From NCBI GenBank assembly GCA_964635295.1, contig CAZWOB010000006.1, positions 1 to 50,053 of the forward strand: a DNA stretch of 50,053 nucleotides. Direction: 5' to 3'. This DNA is from Waddlia sp964635295. Lineage in GTDB: Bacteria; Chlamydiota; Chlamydiia; Chlamydiales; Waddliaceae. Shown in pieces: positions 7,054 through 14,705 of the stretch. The notes beneath the pieces were generated by a model, which was not told the DNA's origin, ran no database searches, and was given only the letters and a program-made list of their open reading frames with translations. A program made the translations under genes and the position numbers. Positions within the stretch are counted from its first letter, which is position 1. Every line of letters begins with the position of its first letter.

Positions 7054-7946
7054 TTTAACGCCTGGCTGTCCATCGCAACGCCCATTGCATGCATCCCTTT
7101 GTCGACATACACTGTCGTTCCAGTAATCGCAGATGCTAGAGGGGAGGCGAGGAATGCTGCGGTATTTCCCACATCCTCAGACGTCATCTCTTCCGTCAAC
7201 GGCGCGTTCGCGCACGCATATTTGATCATCCCATCAATGAAACCGATCGCTTTAGCCGCGCGGCTGCGCAATGGGCCGGCAGAGATGGTGTTCACACGGA
7301 TATTCCACTTGCGGCCCGCTTCCCATGACAGCGTACGCGTGTCGCTTTCAAGAGCGGCCTTTGCAGAGCTCATCCCTCCGCCATAACCGGGTACGGCGCG
7401 CTCAGAGGCGAAGTAGGTGAGAGAGATCGCGGAGCCGCCTGGATTCATGATCGGTCCTAAATGGCGCAGCAAGCTGATATAAGAATAAGAGGAGGAACTG
7501 AGCGCAGCTAAATAGCCGCTGCGTGTCGTTTCAAGAAGAGGCTTGTGCACTTCGGGGCCATTGGCAAGCGAATGGACAAGAATGTCGATCGAACCAAAAT
7601 CGTTTTTTATAGCTTCCGCGACTTCCTCGATGGTATAGCCATCTGCATCTTTGTACCGCTTATTTTCTTTAATCTCCTGCGGCACGTCATCGGGCGAGTC
7701 GAATGAGGCATCGAGCGGGTAGACTTTGGCGATCTGCATCAGGGAACCGTCGCTTAATTTGCGGGATTCGTTAAATTTACCTTTTTCAAGACTGGTAAGA
7801 AAAATTTTCATCAGAGGCGTCCAGGTGCCGATGAGAATTTCCGCTCCGGCTTCAGCCAGCGCTTTGGCGATCGCCCAGCCATACCCTTGATCATCTCCGA
7901 TACCAGCGATAAATGCCCGTTTTCCCTTTAAATTGACTGAAAGCAT
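7050..7946 (-). CDS. fabI: Enoyl-[acyl-carrier-protein] reductase, plant-like FabI
   Basis: A 298-residue SDR of the ENR type. The nucleotide loop is AGIGDDQGYGWAIAKALAEAG. The active site shows LTY178FASERAVPGY188GGGMSSAK196. The long insert after strand 2 and the PGYGGGMSSAKAALESDTR stretch are the plastid/plant ENR form, not the shorter E. coli form, and fit the known likeness of chlamydial and plant plastid enzymes. It performs the last step of each fatty acid elongation cycle, using NADH. Its stop overlaps the end of the RhoGAP-like gene by 4 bases, convergent. Ribosome site AAAGGT lies upstream. Confidence 0.93.
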   Translation of the reverse strand: MLSVNLKGKRAFIAGIGDDQGYGWAIAKALAEAGAEILIGTWTPLMKIFLTSLEKGKFNESRKLSDGSLMQIAKVYPLDASFDSPDDVPQEIKENKRYKDADGYTIEEVAEAIKNDFGSIDILVHSLANGPEVHKPLLETTRSGYLAALSSSSYSYISLLRHLGPIMNPGGSAISLTYFASERAVPGYGGGMSSAKAALESDTRTLSWEAGRKWNIRVNTISAGPLRSRAAKAIGFIDGMIKYACANAPLTEEMTSEDVGNTAAFLASPLASAITGTTVYVDKGMHAMGVAMDSQALN

Positions 7947-8020
7947 TCTGTCTTACCTTTTATTTAGTTTTTAAGGATAAATGATAGCATAAAAAGGGTT
8001 TTTTTATCATTAAAAAGATC

Positions 8021-8049
8021 TTGAATGGGAAACGTTCCCTAAGTAAGAT
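8021..8049 (+). promoter_or_regulatory. Promoter with a dyad in the spacer
   Basis: TTGAAT (8021-8026), 17 bases, TAAGAT (8044-8049). The spacer contains the dyad GGGAAACGTTCCC (8027-8039), a possible operator. The start codon at 8058 lies so close that the message would be nearly leaderless. No ribosome site is seen. Confidence 0.35.
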
Positions 8050-8057
8050 ATTGTCTT

Positions 8058-8993
8058 ATGTGGAGAAAATTCTGGCGGGCCGTCGCGGCCGTCTTTGTGA
8101 TTACAATTGTTGTCTATGGAGGCGTACGCCTTTGGTTCCATTATACCGATGGTTTTCGGATCGTTCATATCACCTCGGATTTTTCACATGACCCCAGATG
8201 GGAGACCAGGGAGCTGACTTCAGAGGAGCAGAAAAAGGTTGAGGTCGCCCTGTCACAATCCTACACGTATCTTGGCAAAGGGTGTCAATCCTATGTTTTT
8301 GCAAGCGAAGATGGCGAGTATGTCTTAAAGTTTTTCAAGTACAAGCGCTATCGTCCCCAATTTTACTTCTATTGGTTTACGTTTTTGCCATATTACCAAG
8401 AATATCTGGACCGAAAGATCGACTCAAAACAGCAGCAACTGGATAGACTGTTTACGAGTTCCACAATCGGTTTTGACCATCTGCCTAAGGAGACTGCACT
8501 CGTCTATATACATTTGAATAAGACCGACTATTTGAACAAGCGTGTGAAGTTCCGTGACAAAATTGGAAGGGAGCACGAGCTTGAGATGGATTCCATGGAA
8601 TTCATGATCCAGAGAAGAGGGGAGATGCTCTGCCCAGTGATCGATCAGATGATGGCAGAGGGGAAAGAAGAACAAGCGAAGCAGATGCTGAGCGGTCTTT
8701 TTGAAATGATCCTGGCGGAGTATCGCAGCGGTCTGGCCGATACCGACCACGCGCTGATGCAAAATACAGGGGTCATTGATGGGAGAGCATTTCAATTGGA
8801 TGTAGGACGGTTCGTCGCAGACCCTATTGTGGCAAATCCGGATTATTATCATCAGGAGATCTTCAATAAGTTCTACCTGTTCCGGGAGTGGCTGGGGGAA
8901 AACCACCCATCGCTTCTGGGCCATGTCAATGCTGAGCTGGAAGCGGAGTTGAAAGAGGGCTTTTATACAATCCCCTACATTCCGAGCAAGTGA
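8058..8993 (+). CDS. Membrane-anchored protein with kinase-like fold features
   Basis: A 311-residue protein. One N-terminal membrane helix (about residues 7-27) is followed by a soluble domain. LGKGCQSYVFASEDGEYVLKFFK looks like a glycine-rich loop followed by the ATP-binding Lys91. Further on, LADTDHALMQNTGVIDGRAFQLDVG has a D...N...DxG order like the catalytic and metal-binding loops of protein-kinase-like folds (Asp230, Asn236, Asp248). The rest is rich in charged helices. I do not recognise a named family, and the kinase link is pattern-based. It ends directly against the convergent oxidoreductase gene. Confidence 0.5.
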   Translation: MWRKFWRAVAAVFVITIVVYGGVRLWFHYTDGFRIVHITSDFSHDPRWETRELTSEEQKKVEVALSQSYTYLGKGCQSYVFASEDGEYVLKFFKYKRYRPQFYFYWFTFLPYYQEYLDRKIDSKQQQLDRLFTSSTIGFDHLPKETALVYIHLNKTDYLNKRVKFRDKIGREHELEMDSMEFMIQRRGEMLCPVIDQMMAEGKEEQAKQMLSGLFEMILAEYRSGLADTDHALMQNTGVIDGRAFQLDVGRFVADPIVANPDYYHQEIFNKFYLFREWLGENHPSLLGHVNAELEAELKEGFYTIPYIPSK

Positions 8994-9944
8994 TCATTCG
9001 ACCTTCAAAACGAGCTTTCCCTGAGTGTGCTGGGTTTTTATCTGTTCCCAGGCGTGTGCATATTCTTCGAAAGGCAGTTCAGTAACCTTTGGAGGGACCA
9101 CTTTCCCTTCGTCAATCAATTGTCCGATCTTCTTTAATTGAGCCCCTTCAGGCCTGACAAAGGTAAAGACTCCTTTGATCGCATGTTCGCTGCATTTTTC
9201 AGGATCGGGACGGTTGACGATTCCTACGAGACATCCCCCTTTTTTGACGACACCATAACTGTTTTCCAGAGCCTCATATCCAGCGCAGTCAAAGACAACA
9301 TCGACCCCGTCGGGTTCAAGTTCATTGAGGACTTCGTAAAAGGGGCGTTGTTTGTAGTCGATGGCAACATCGGCTCCCAGACGTTTGACATAGTCATGGT
9401 GGCTGGTGCTGGCAGTCGTATAGACTTTTGCGCCTGCGTTTTTAGCGAATTGGATCGCCATGCTGCCGACACCGCCTGCTCCGGCATGTATGAGGATGGT
9501 TTGCCCCTCACGCAGTTGCGCATCATCGAACATCGCCTGCCAGGCTGTCAGAGAGACGAGCGGGATAGATGCTGCCTGTGCAGAGTCCAATGTTTTAGGC
9601 ATCGGGGCGACATGCTCAGAATCGAAGCAGACATATTCTGCGTACGTTCCCCACTGCACTGTCGGTTTGCGGCAGTAGGCGTAAACCTTGTCCCCGACTT
9701 TGAAGGAAGTCACTCCCTCTCCAACAGCTGATATTGTACCCGATGCATCCCAACCAGGAATCAGGGGGAAGGCGTGAGGGAGAAGTTTTTGAAGGTAGCC
9801 TTCGCAGATCTTCCAGTCGACAGGATTGACTGCCGTATGAGAGATCTTAATCTGCACTTCGCCTTTTTTCGGGGCAGGGACCGGGAGATCACTCCAGGAT
9901 GTTTCTTCTACGCCGCCGAATTTGTTGATCGTGATTGCTTTCAT
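8994..9944 (-). CDS. Zinc-independent MDR alcohol dehydrogenase / quinone oxidoreductase
   Basis: A 316-residue medium-chain reductase. The N-terminal GroES-like domain is shown by ISHTAVNPVDWKICEG and PGWDASGTISAVGEGV. The NADPH-binding region is ILIHAGAGGVGSMAIQFAKNAGAKVYTTAS. The structural zinc cysteines are lacking, which places it in the quinone oxidoreductase/enoyl reductase subgroup. It would reduce quinones or reactive enals with NADPH. The frame opens at 9977, but the family start MKAITINKFGG and ribosome site AGGAAT favour 9944. It is divergent from ridA. Confidence 0.85.
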   Translation of the reverse strand: MKAITINKFGGVEETSWSDLPVPAPKKGEVQIKISHTAVNPVDWKICEGYLQKLLPHAFPLIPGWDASGTISAVGEGVTSFKVGDKVYAYCRKPTVQWGTYAEYVCFDSEHVAPMPKTLDSAQAASIPLVSLTAWQAMFDDAQLREGQTILIHAGAGGVGSMAIQFAKNAGAKVYTTASTSHHDYVKRLGADVAIDYKQRPFYEVLNELEPDGVDVVFDCAGYEALENSYGVVKKGGCLVGIVNRPDPEKCSEHAIKGVFTFVRPEGAQLKKIGQLIDEGKVVPPKVTELPFEEYAHAWEQIKTQHTQGKLVLKVE

Positions 9945-10014
9945 CTTGTCATTCCTTTTTTTTTGATATATATTCAACCTAATTAAAAGTGCTGATTTTA
10001 TCCATAGGAACGTT

Positions 10015-10404
10015 ATGCTAGAGATAAAGACTGATCGCGCTCCAAAAGCGGTAGGGCCTTATTCTCAAGGGGTTAAAGCGGGAAAACTTCTTTTTGTATC
10101 AGGGCAGATCCCCATTGATCCTCTCAGTGGCAAAGTGATCGAAGGAATGATTGCCGAGCAGACGACGCAAGTGATCGATAATCTTGAGTCAGTTTTGAAA
10201 GAGGGAGGGGCAGATCTGACGCGCGTTGTCCGGGTGGATATTTTTCTGACCGATCTGGAGAACGATTTTTCCGTTGTGAATTCCGTCTATTCCAACCGTT
10301 TTTCCGGAGATGTCAAGCCTGTCAGACAGACTGTAGAAGTCAGCAAGCTTCCATTGAATGTCAATATAGAAATGTCTTGTATCGCTTATTTGGGGGAAGA
10401 ATGA
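10015..10404 (+). CDS. ridA: RidA/YjgF enamine/imine deaminase
   Basis: A 129-residue RidA protein. Typical signatures are APKAVGPYSQGVKAGKLLFVSGQIPIDP, the helix VIDNLESVLKEGGA, and KPVRQTVEVSKLPLNVNIEM with active-site Arg104. RidA hydrolyses reactive enamines/imines made by PLP enzymes such as threonine dehydratase and protects other PLP enzymes. An AGGAA ribosome site lies before the ATG. The stop overlaps the next start (ATGA, 10401-10404). Confidence 0.92.
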   Translation: MLEIKTDRAPKAVGPYSQGVKAGKLLFVSGQIPIDPLSGKVIEGMIAEQTTQVIDNLESVLKEGGADLTRVVRVDIFLTDLENDFSVVNSVYSNRFSGDVKPVRQTVEVSKLPLNVNIEMSCIAYLGEE

Positions 10405-11366
10405 GAATTTCAATTGTTATAGCCATGCTTTCCCTTTTGATGGGGCCTCTGTTCTCTGAAGACGAGAGCACGACCCGGGTCGTGCTCATCGGAGATGGAA
10501 TCGGCGAAGGGGAAGAGGGGGTGGATTCCGAATCATTTGCCAAACTTCTAGCTAAAGTTGCAGAACAAAAGCCTAATGTCGTTTTTTTTACAGGAAATCT
10601 GATCAATGGGCTCGAACAGTCGACTTCTGCTGAAAGTATCAAAAAGTTAAAAAGCCATCTTGAGAAGTTTACACGCTTGACTGAAACATACCTTGGAAAA
10701 GACGTCAGAATTTATCCTGTGATCGGAAACCATACATTCGTCAATACGCGTGCCGTGCAGTTGTTCCGGGAACACTTCAACATACAGGATTCAGCTCCTT
10801 TAGAGTCGTATCAGTGGGCCTACGCCGTTAATGTCGAGCACACGCAGTTTATTGTGCTCGCCAGCGGGCTGTTTGAAAGGAGGTACCGCGGATATCGCCA
10901 GGGGGTGCTCAGCATGCCGCTTCTTGACTGGCTGGAGAAAGAGTTGCGGACAAATCCTGAATCCATTCGCTACCGCTTTGTGATCGGGCACATGCCAGCG
11001 TATTCATCCAGAGCCACCGAAGGGATCTATGTAGGGTTGGATAAAGACCTTGCCCGTCGGGATGCGTTTTGGAGGGTCCTCAGAGACAATAACGCTCTCG
11101 GCTATTTTTCATCTCATGAACCCTTGTACGACAGGTTGAACAGAGACGGTGTTTGGCAGATCATTTCAGGAGGGGCGGGTGTGATTAAAAATGGCGACGG
11201 CGCCGAATCGATGTTCCAGCACTTTATCCTCATCACGATTCCTAAAAACCGTGCCAAAAATCCGGTGCTCGAGTCGATCGACCTCAAAGGAAAAATCTGG
11301 GACGAGTTTGAGATTATCCCCATTGATAAGCCTGTTCACCAGTTAAGAATTTCGAACCGAGGATAA
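10401..11366 (+). CDS. Secreted calcineurin-like phosphoesterase, degenerate metal motifs
   Basis: A 321-residue protein with an N-terminal signal peptide (MRISIVIAMLSLLMGPLFSE). The order of blocks recalls metallophosphoesterases: VVLIGDGIGEG (motif I position), VVFFTGNLING (motif II), PVIGNHTF (GNH motif III) and FVIGHMPAY (motif IV). However, the usual D-x-H, G-D-x-x-D and final GHxH are altered: motif II has Asn for Asp and the last block is SSHEPLYDR. Activity may be lost or changed. The frame extends back to 10377, but ATG 10401 overlaps the ridA stop. It sits between ridA and udk in one plus-strand unit. Confidence 0.65.
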   Translation: MRISIVIAMLSLLMGPLFSEDESTTRVVLIGDGIGEGEEGVDSESFAKLLAKVAEQKPNVVFFTGNLINGLEQSTSAESIKKLKSHLEKFTRLTETYLGKDVRIYPVIGNHTFVNTRAVQLFREHFNIQDSAPLESYQWAYAVNVEHTQFIVLASGLFERRYRGYRQGVLSMPLLDWLEKELRTNPESIRYRFVIGHMPAYSSRATEGIYVGLDKDLARRDAFWRVLRDNNALGYFSSHEPLYDRLNRDGVWQIISGGAGVIKNGDGAESMFQHFILITIPKNRAKNPVLESIDLKGKIWDEFEIIPIDKPVHQLRISNRG

Positions 11367-11370
11367 GTGA

Positions 11371-12051
11371 ATGAAACGATGCACCTGGATCTGCTTTTTG
11401 TTGATGACGATGTTTCAGCTCCATTCTCAGGAAGTTGTCCTGGTCGGGATTGCAGGAGGGACCGGTTCTGGCAAGACAACCCTTGCCAGAAAGCTGAGCG
11501 AGCATTTTATTGCAGAATCTGTGCTGATCTCACAGGATTGCTACTATAAGGACCTTTCTCATCTGCCTGTTGAAGAGAGGGCCAACGTGAATTTCGACCA
11601 TCCCGATTCCCTGGATTTTGACTTGCTTCTGGTGCATTTGACAGAATTGAAAAATGGCAGGACCGTTGCGATTCCCCAGTACGATTTTTCTTCCCATTCC
11701 CGCACTGACCAGGTTCAGACTGTTGAGCCGGCACCTCTCATTATTGTCGAGGGGATCTTATTGTTGGCTGTGCCGTCTGTACAAGAGATCTTTGACCTGA
11801 AAATTTTTATCGATACTGATGACGATGTCCGCATCTTGAGACGTCTGGAAAGGGACTTGCTTGAGCGGGGAAGGGATTTCGATAGTGTAAAGACCCAATA
11901 CCTGTCGACTGTCAAGCCGATGCATAATCAATTTGTGGAACCGAGCAAAAATCAGGCTGACGTGGTGATTTGGGGTGTAAACGAAAATTTCGAAGTGGCG
12001 ACGGGGTTGATTTCCGGCTATCTGAAAAATCAGGGCCACTCTTTCGAATAG
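11371..12051 (+). CDS. udk: Uridine kinase with signal-like N-terminal extension
   Basis: A 226-residue P-loop kinase: GIAGGTGSGKTTLA with the Walker A motif at residues 29-36, then DCYYKDLSHLP, NFDHPDSLDFDLL and PLIIVEGILLL, all uridine kinase signatures (the enzyme makes UMP/CMP from uridine/cytidine). Oddly, the frame starts MKRCTWICFLLMTMFQLHSQ, which looks like a secretion signal; a GAGG ribosome site upstream supports this start at 11371. Starts at Met12 or Met14 would give a normal cytosolic enzyme, and I cannot decide. It lies 4 bases after the phosphoesterase gene. Confidence 0.85.
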   Translation: MKRCTWICFLLMTMFQLHSQEVVLVGIAGGTGSGKTTLARKLSEHFIAESVLISQDCYYKDLSHLPVEERANVNFDHPDSLDFDLLLVHLTELKNGRTVAIPQYDFSSHSRTDQVQTVEPAPLIIVEGILLLAVPSVQEIFDLKIFIDTDDDVRILRRLERDLLERGRDFDSVKTQYLSTVKPMHNQFVEPSKNQADVVIWGVNENFEVATGLISGYLKNQGHSFE

Positions 12052-12062
12052 CCCTGGCGATT
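12026..12062. terminator. Possible bidirectional terminator
   Basis: CAGGGC (12031-12036) pairs with GCCCTG (12051-12056) across the udk stop codon. On the minus strand it is followed by ATTTTTC, on the plus strand by a looser T-rich stretch. It lies between two convergent genes. Confidence 0.35.
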
Positions 12063-12322
12063 TATTCTTTTTCAGAGCACTTGCAGTTGAACTTGTTGTA
12101 TAGCCAGGAAATGGCGAACAAGCCGACGAACCCGTCAATGAACCCGTATACAAGTCCGATAAACGCTCCGGCAAATGTGATGCTGTATCCGGGATAGACA
12201 TCCACGAGAAGCGCTGACCACATTGACGCATATCCCGTGAACATGGTGATAATTGTCATAATAAAAATAAATACGCCGAAGAACACTCCTCCAGCTAATC
12301 CTAATGCTTTTGGATTGACCAT
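12062..12322 (-). CDS. Small two-helix membrane protein (holin-like annotation family)
   Basis: An 86-residue protein with two long membrane segments (about 9-30 and 46-74). The sequence YPGYSITFAGAFIGLVYGFIDGFVGLFAISWLYNKF has the PGY...G...G...GF.DG pattern of small bacterial membrane proteins often labelled "bacteriophage holin" in databases, but there is no phage context here. The function is unknown; the C-terminus is cysteine- and charge-rich (CKCSEKE). It is convergent with udk and lies 35 bases downstream of the SIMPL gene on the same strand. Confidence 0.65.
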   Translation of the reverse strand: MVNPKALGLAGGVFFGVFIFIMTIITMFTGYASMWSALLVDVYPGYSITFAGAFIGLVYGFIDGFVGLFAISWLYNKFNCKCSEKE

Positions 12323-12357
12323 CCTTAACCTCCAATATAAGTTTTTCTAAACACATT

Positions 12358-13050
12358 CTAATCAATTTCATAAACAACAGTAACGCTGGCAGACATCTCA
12401 ACATCTCCAGCAACGATCGGCGTGTTCTCTGCCGCCATCGTTTTCATCATCAGTTGCCGTGGTGCCGCCAATTGCGGATCATCAATGGAAATGGCTGTGA
12501 TTTTGACAAGGGTCACACCCGCCGCCCTGCTTAGAGACTCTGCGTCTTCAATCGCATTCTTTGTCGCAGCCTGAATCAAAGCGTCTCTGTACTGTTGGGG
12601 ATTGTTCACTTGAAATTGAATGCTGTCAATGGAGTTCGCTCCCGCTTTTGCCGCTGAATCGATGAGGCTGCCAGCCTGATCAATTTGATCCGTATTCACT
12701 TCAAGAGTGTTGTGCACTTCAAAACCGACAATTTCCGGCGACCAGTCCGGTTCTGCGTTCCTCGGACGTTGACTGTAAAGAGGTCTGATGGAGAATCTTC
12801 CTGTTTGATAATCGCCTTTTTTCAGTCCTGAACTTTCAAGGGCCTGGATCAACCGGTTCATTTGCGTACTGTTATCGGTCAAAGCATCCTTGGCATTTTT
12901 CCCCTGGGAAACCACCCCCAGGTTGATAGACAGTTGATCTGCAGGCTGTGAAATGACTGCATGCCCCCTTACACTTAATGATGGGGTGGGATCTTCTGCC
13001 AACAGGGGAGTTGCTGCGGCGATACATAAGAAAATCAATACTTTGCGCAT
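12358..13050 (-). CDS. SIMPL-domain (DUF541) periplasmic protein
   Basis: A 230-residue protein with a cleavable signal peptide (MRKVLIFLCIAAATPLLAED). The mature part has LSVRGHAVISQPADQLSINLGVVSQGK, the oxidised strand order, then GFEVHNTLEVNTDQIDQAGSLIDSAAKAGANSI and ends DVEMSASVTVVYEI, all typical of the SIMPL/OprB-associated family (YggE, BP26). Members are periplasmic or outer-membrane associated and linked to stress tolerance; a precise activity is not known. Probable operon with the small membrane protein downstream. Confidence 0.88.
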   Translation of the reverse strand: MRKVLIFLCIAAATPLLAEDPTPSLSVRGHAVISQPADQLSINLGVVSQGKNAKDALTDNSTQMNRLIQALESSGLKKGDYQTGRFSIRPLYSQRPRNAEPDWSPEIVGFEVHNTLEVNTDQIDQAGSLIDSAAKAGANSIDSIQFQVNNPQQYRDALIQAATKNAIEDAESLSRAAGVTLVKITAISIDDPQLAAPRQLMMKTMAAENTPIVAGDVEMSASVTVVYEID

Positions 13051-13177
13051 TGTGTTTGTCCTTTTTTAATAGTTTAAATATATTAAAATATTTAATTTAA
13101 TGCAAATGAGTGGAAATTTATATCGTTCTCAGACAATATTTATTTTTCTGAATGATGATAAATTAATGAGGTAAACA

Positions 13178-14248
13178 ATGGTGACAACGGATCATATACA
13201 CGAACTTCTAGGAACAGAAGCTGACGAACTTTTCAGTTACCGCTGTGAGAAAGTGAAAAAAGAGAGCATTAATGCTCCTGGGCCGGACTGGCTCGACCGC
13301 ATCCATATGAACAGCGATCGTTCACCGCGAGTGTTGCGAAATCTGGCTGAGTTATTCAACCATGGCAGGTTGTCGGGTACAGGCTATCTCTCCATTTTAC
13401 CCGTGGACCAGGGGATTGAACATTCCGCAGGCGCCTCCTTCGCTCCGAACCCAATCTATTTTGATCCGGAGAACATCGTCAAATTTGCGATCGAGGCTGG
13501 ATGCAACGGCGTCGCTTCAACATTGGGCGTGTTGGGGAATGTCGCTCGAAAGTACTCTCACAAAATCCCTTTCATCGTGAAGCTTAATCACAACGAACTT
13601 CTCTCTTACCCCAACCAATTCGACCAGATTTTGTTTGCCAGTGTCGATCAGGCGTTTGAAATGGGGGCTGTCGCTGTCGGCGCAACGATCTATTATGGGT
13701 CTCATGAAAGTCACAGACAGATACAGGAGATTTCCCAGGCTTTCAAATACGCTCATGAGCTTGGCATGGGGACCATCCTATGGTGCTACCTGCGCAATCC
13801 CGGTTTTAAAGTAAACGGGGTGGACTACCACGATAGCGCGGACTTGACGGGCCAGGCAAATCACTTGGGAGCCACGATCGAGGCAGATATTGTCAAACAG
13901 AAGCTGCCGACGAAAAACGGGGGATACCTGGCCCTCAACAAAGATGGCAAATTCGGAAAATACAGTGATTTGATGTATCAAGACCTTCTTACCGACCATC
14001 TGATCGATCTTTGCCGCTATCAGGTGTTGAACAATTTCAATGGACGGGTCGGCTTGATCAACTCGGGAGGCGCCTCTGGTAAAAATGATATGGCTGAAGC
14101 TGTCAAAACAGCCATTATCAACAAAAGAGCGGGTGGAATGGGCTTGATCAGTGGGCGTAAAACGTTCCAAAAACCTATGGGTGAAGGAGTTAAGCTCTTT
14201 CATGCGATACAGGACGTCTATCTTAACCCGGAGATTACGCTGGCATAA
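13178..14248 (+). CDS. fbaB: Class I fructose-bisphosphate aldolase, DhnA type
   Basis: A 356-residue DhnA-family aldolase. Landmarks are ILPVDQGIEHSAG near residue 73, FIVKLNHNE, GATIEADIVKQKLP with Lys240 as the likely Schiff-base lysine, and VGLINSGGASGKND and GGMGLISGRKTF for the phosphate-binding loops. It splits fructose 1,6-bisphosphate in glycolysis/gluconeogenesis. This type, not the class II enzyme, is the known chlamydial aldolase. A GAGG ribosome site lies upstream in a very AT-rich leader. A palindromic repeat element begins 5 bases after the stop codon and may serve as a terminator. Confidence 0.9.
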   Translation: MVTTDHIHELLGTEADELFSYRCEKVKKESINAPGPDWLDRIHMNSDRSPRVLRNLAELFNHGRLSGTGYLSILPVDQGIEHSAGASFAPNPIYFDPENIVKFAIEAGCNGVASTLGVLGNVARKYSHKIPFIVKLNHNELLSYPNQFDQILFASVDQAFEMGAVAVGATIYYGSHESHRQIQEISQAFKYAHELGMGTILWCYLRNPGFKVNGVDYHDSADLTGQANHLGATIEADIVKQKLPTKNGGYLALNKDGKFGKYSDLMYQDLLTDHLIDLCRYQVLNNFNGRVGLINSGGASGKNDMAEAVKTAIINKRAGGMGLISGRKTFQKPMGEGVKLFHAIQDVYLNPEITLA

Positions 14249-14253
14249 ATGTA

Positions 14254-14428
14254 TATACCGATAATGTTTCAAAATTGTGCTTCATACTTCGTCGGCTTGC
14301 CACTGAATTTCTACCCGCCTGCATCGCCCAACTCGTTCGAGTTGAACTGCTTCGGCGCCGACCATGTCTGATAGAAATTCCGGGCGCCTCCTTGCCTGAA
14401 AACCAAATTTTGAAACATTATCGGTATA
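14254..14428. repeat. 175-bp palindromic element, copy 1
   Basis: Perfect 23-bp terminal inverted repeats (14254-14276 and 14406-14428), outermost TATACCGATAATGTTTC. Inside are further complementary blocks (GAATTTCTA / TAGAAATTC; GTCGG / CCGAC) and a central AACTCGTTCGAGTT, so a single strand can fold into one long hairpin. It has no reading frame of note. Copy 2 lies at 31154 and a short derivative at 38467. Confidence 0.9.
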
Positions 14429-14519
14429 CAGTTTCTTAAAAAAAAACTGAAACACTTTATATATAAACAGTTTTTTGATAGGATTATGTTAAGGTAGGAA
14501 ATTACAAAGGAGTATCGCG

Positions 14520-14705
14520 ATGCGATTCATATTTAATTTTGTTTTTTTTGGGCTTCTTTTCTTTTTAATTTCTCGTTTTCTACCAGAAACGTTTGATACG
14601 TTGGTGGGTTGGGTAAATAGCTTATACGAAGTACTTAGAGACGCAGTCTTATGGGTTGTGGATAAAGTACAGTCAGTTGCGTCCAGCTCTGGAAACGGGC
14701 AATAA
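14520..14705 (+). CDS. Small membrane protein (61 aa)
   Basis: MRFIFNFVFFGLLFFLISRFLPE gives one strong membrane helix, followed by an amphipathic segment (FDTLVGWVNSLYEVLRDAVLWVVDKVQSV) and a polar tail. A good ribosome site, AAAGGAG, stands before the ATG, and AT-rich sequence follows the palindromic element. Family and function are not recognised. The last 33 bases overlap the convergent epimerase gene. Confidence 0.6.
   Translation: MRFIFNFVFFGLLFFLISRFLPETFDTLVGWVNSLYEVLRDAVLWVVDKVQSVASSSGNGQ

Noticed and set aside
9138..9731. 197-residue plus-strand frame
   Set aside because: It is antisense to the quinone oxidoreductase gene, with no ribosome site or recognisable domain.
12062..12322. 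Phage holin that indicates a prophage
   Set aside because: The family is often so labelled, but no phage gene is nearby.
13778..14272. Minus-strand frame opposite the aldolase
   Set aside because: A shadow of the aldolase coding strand; no independent support.
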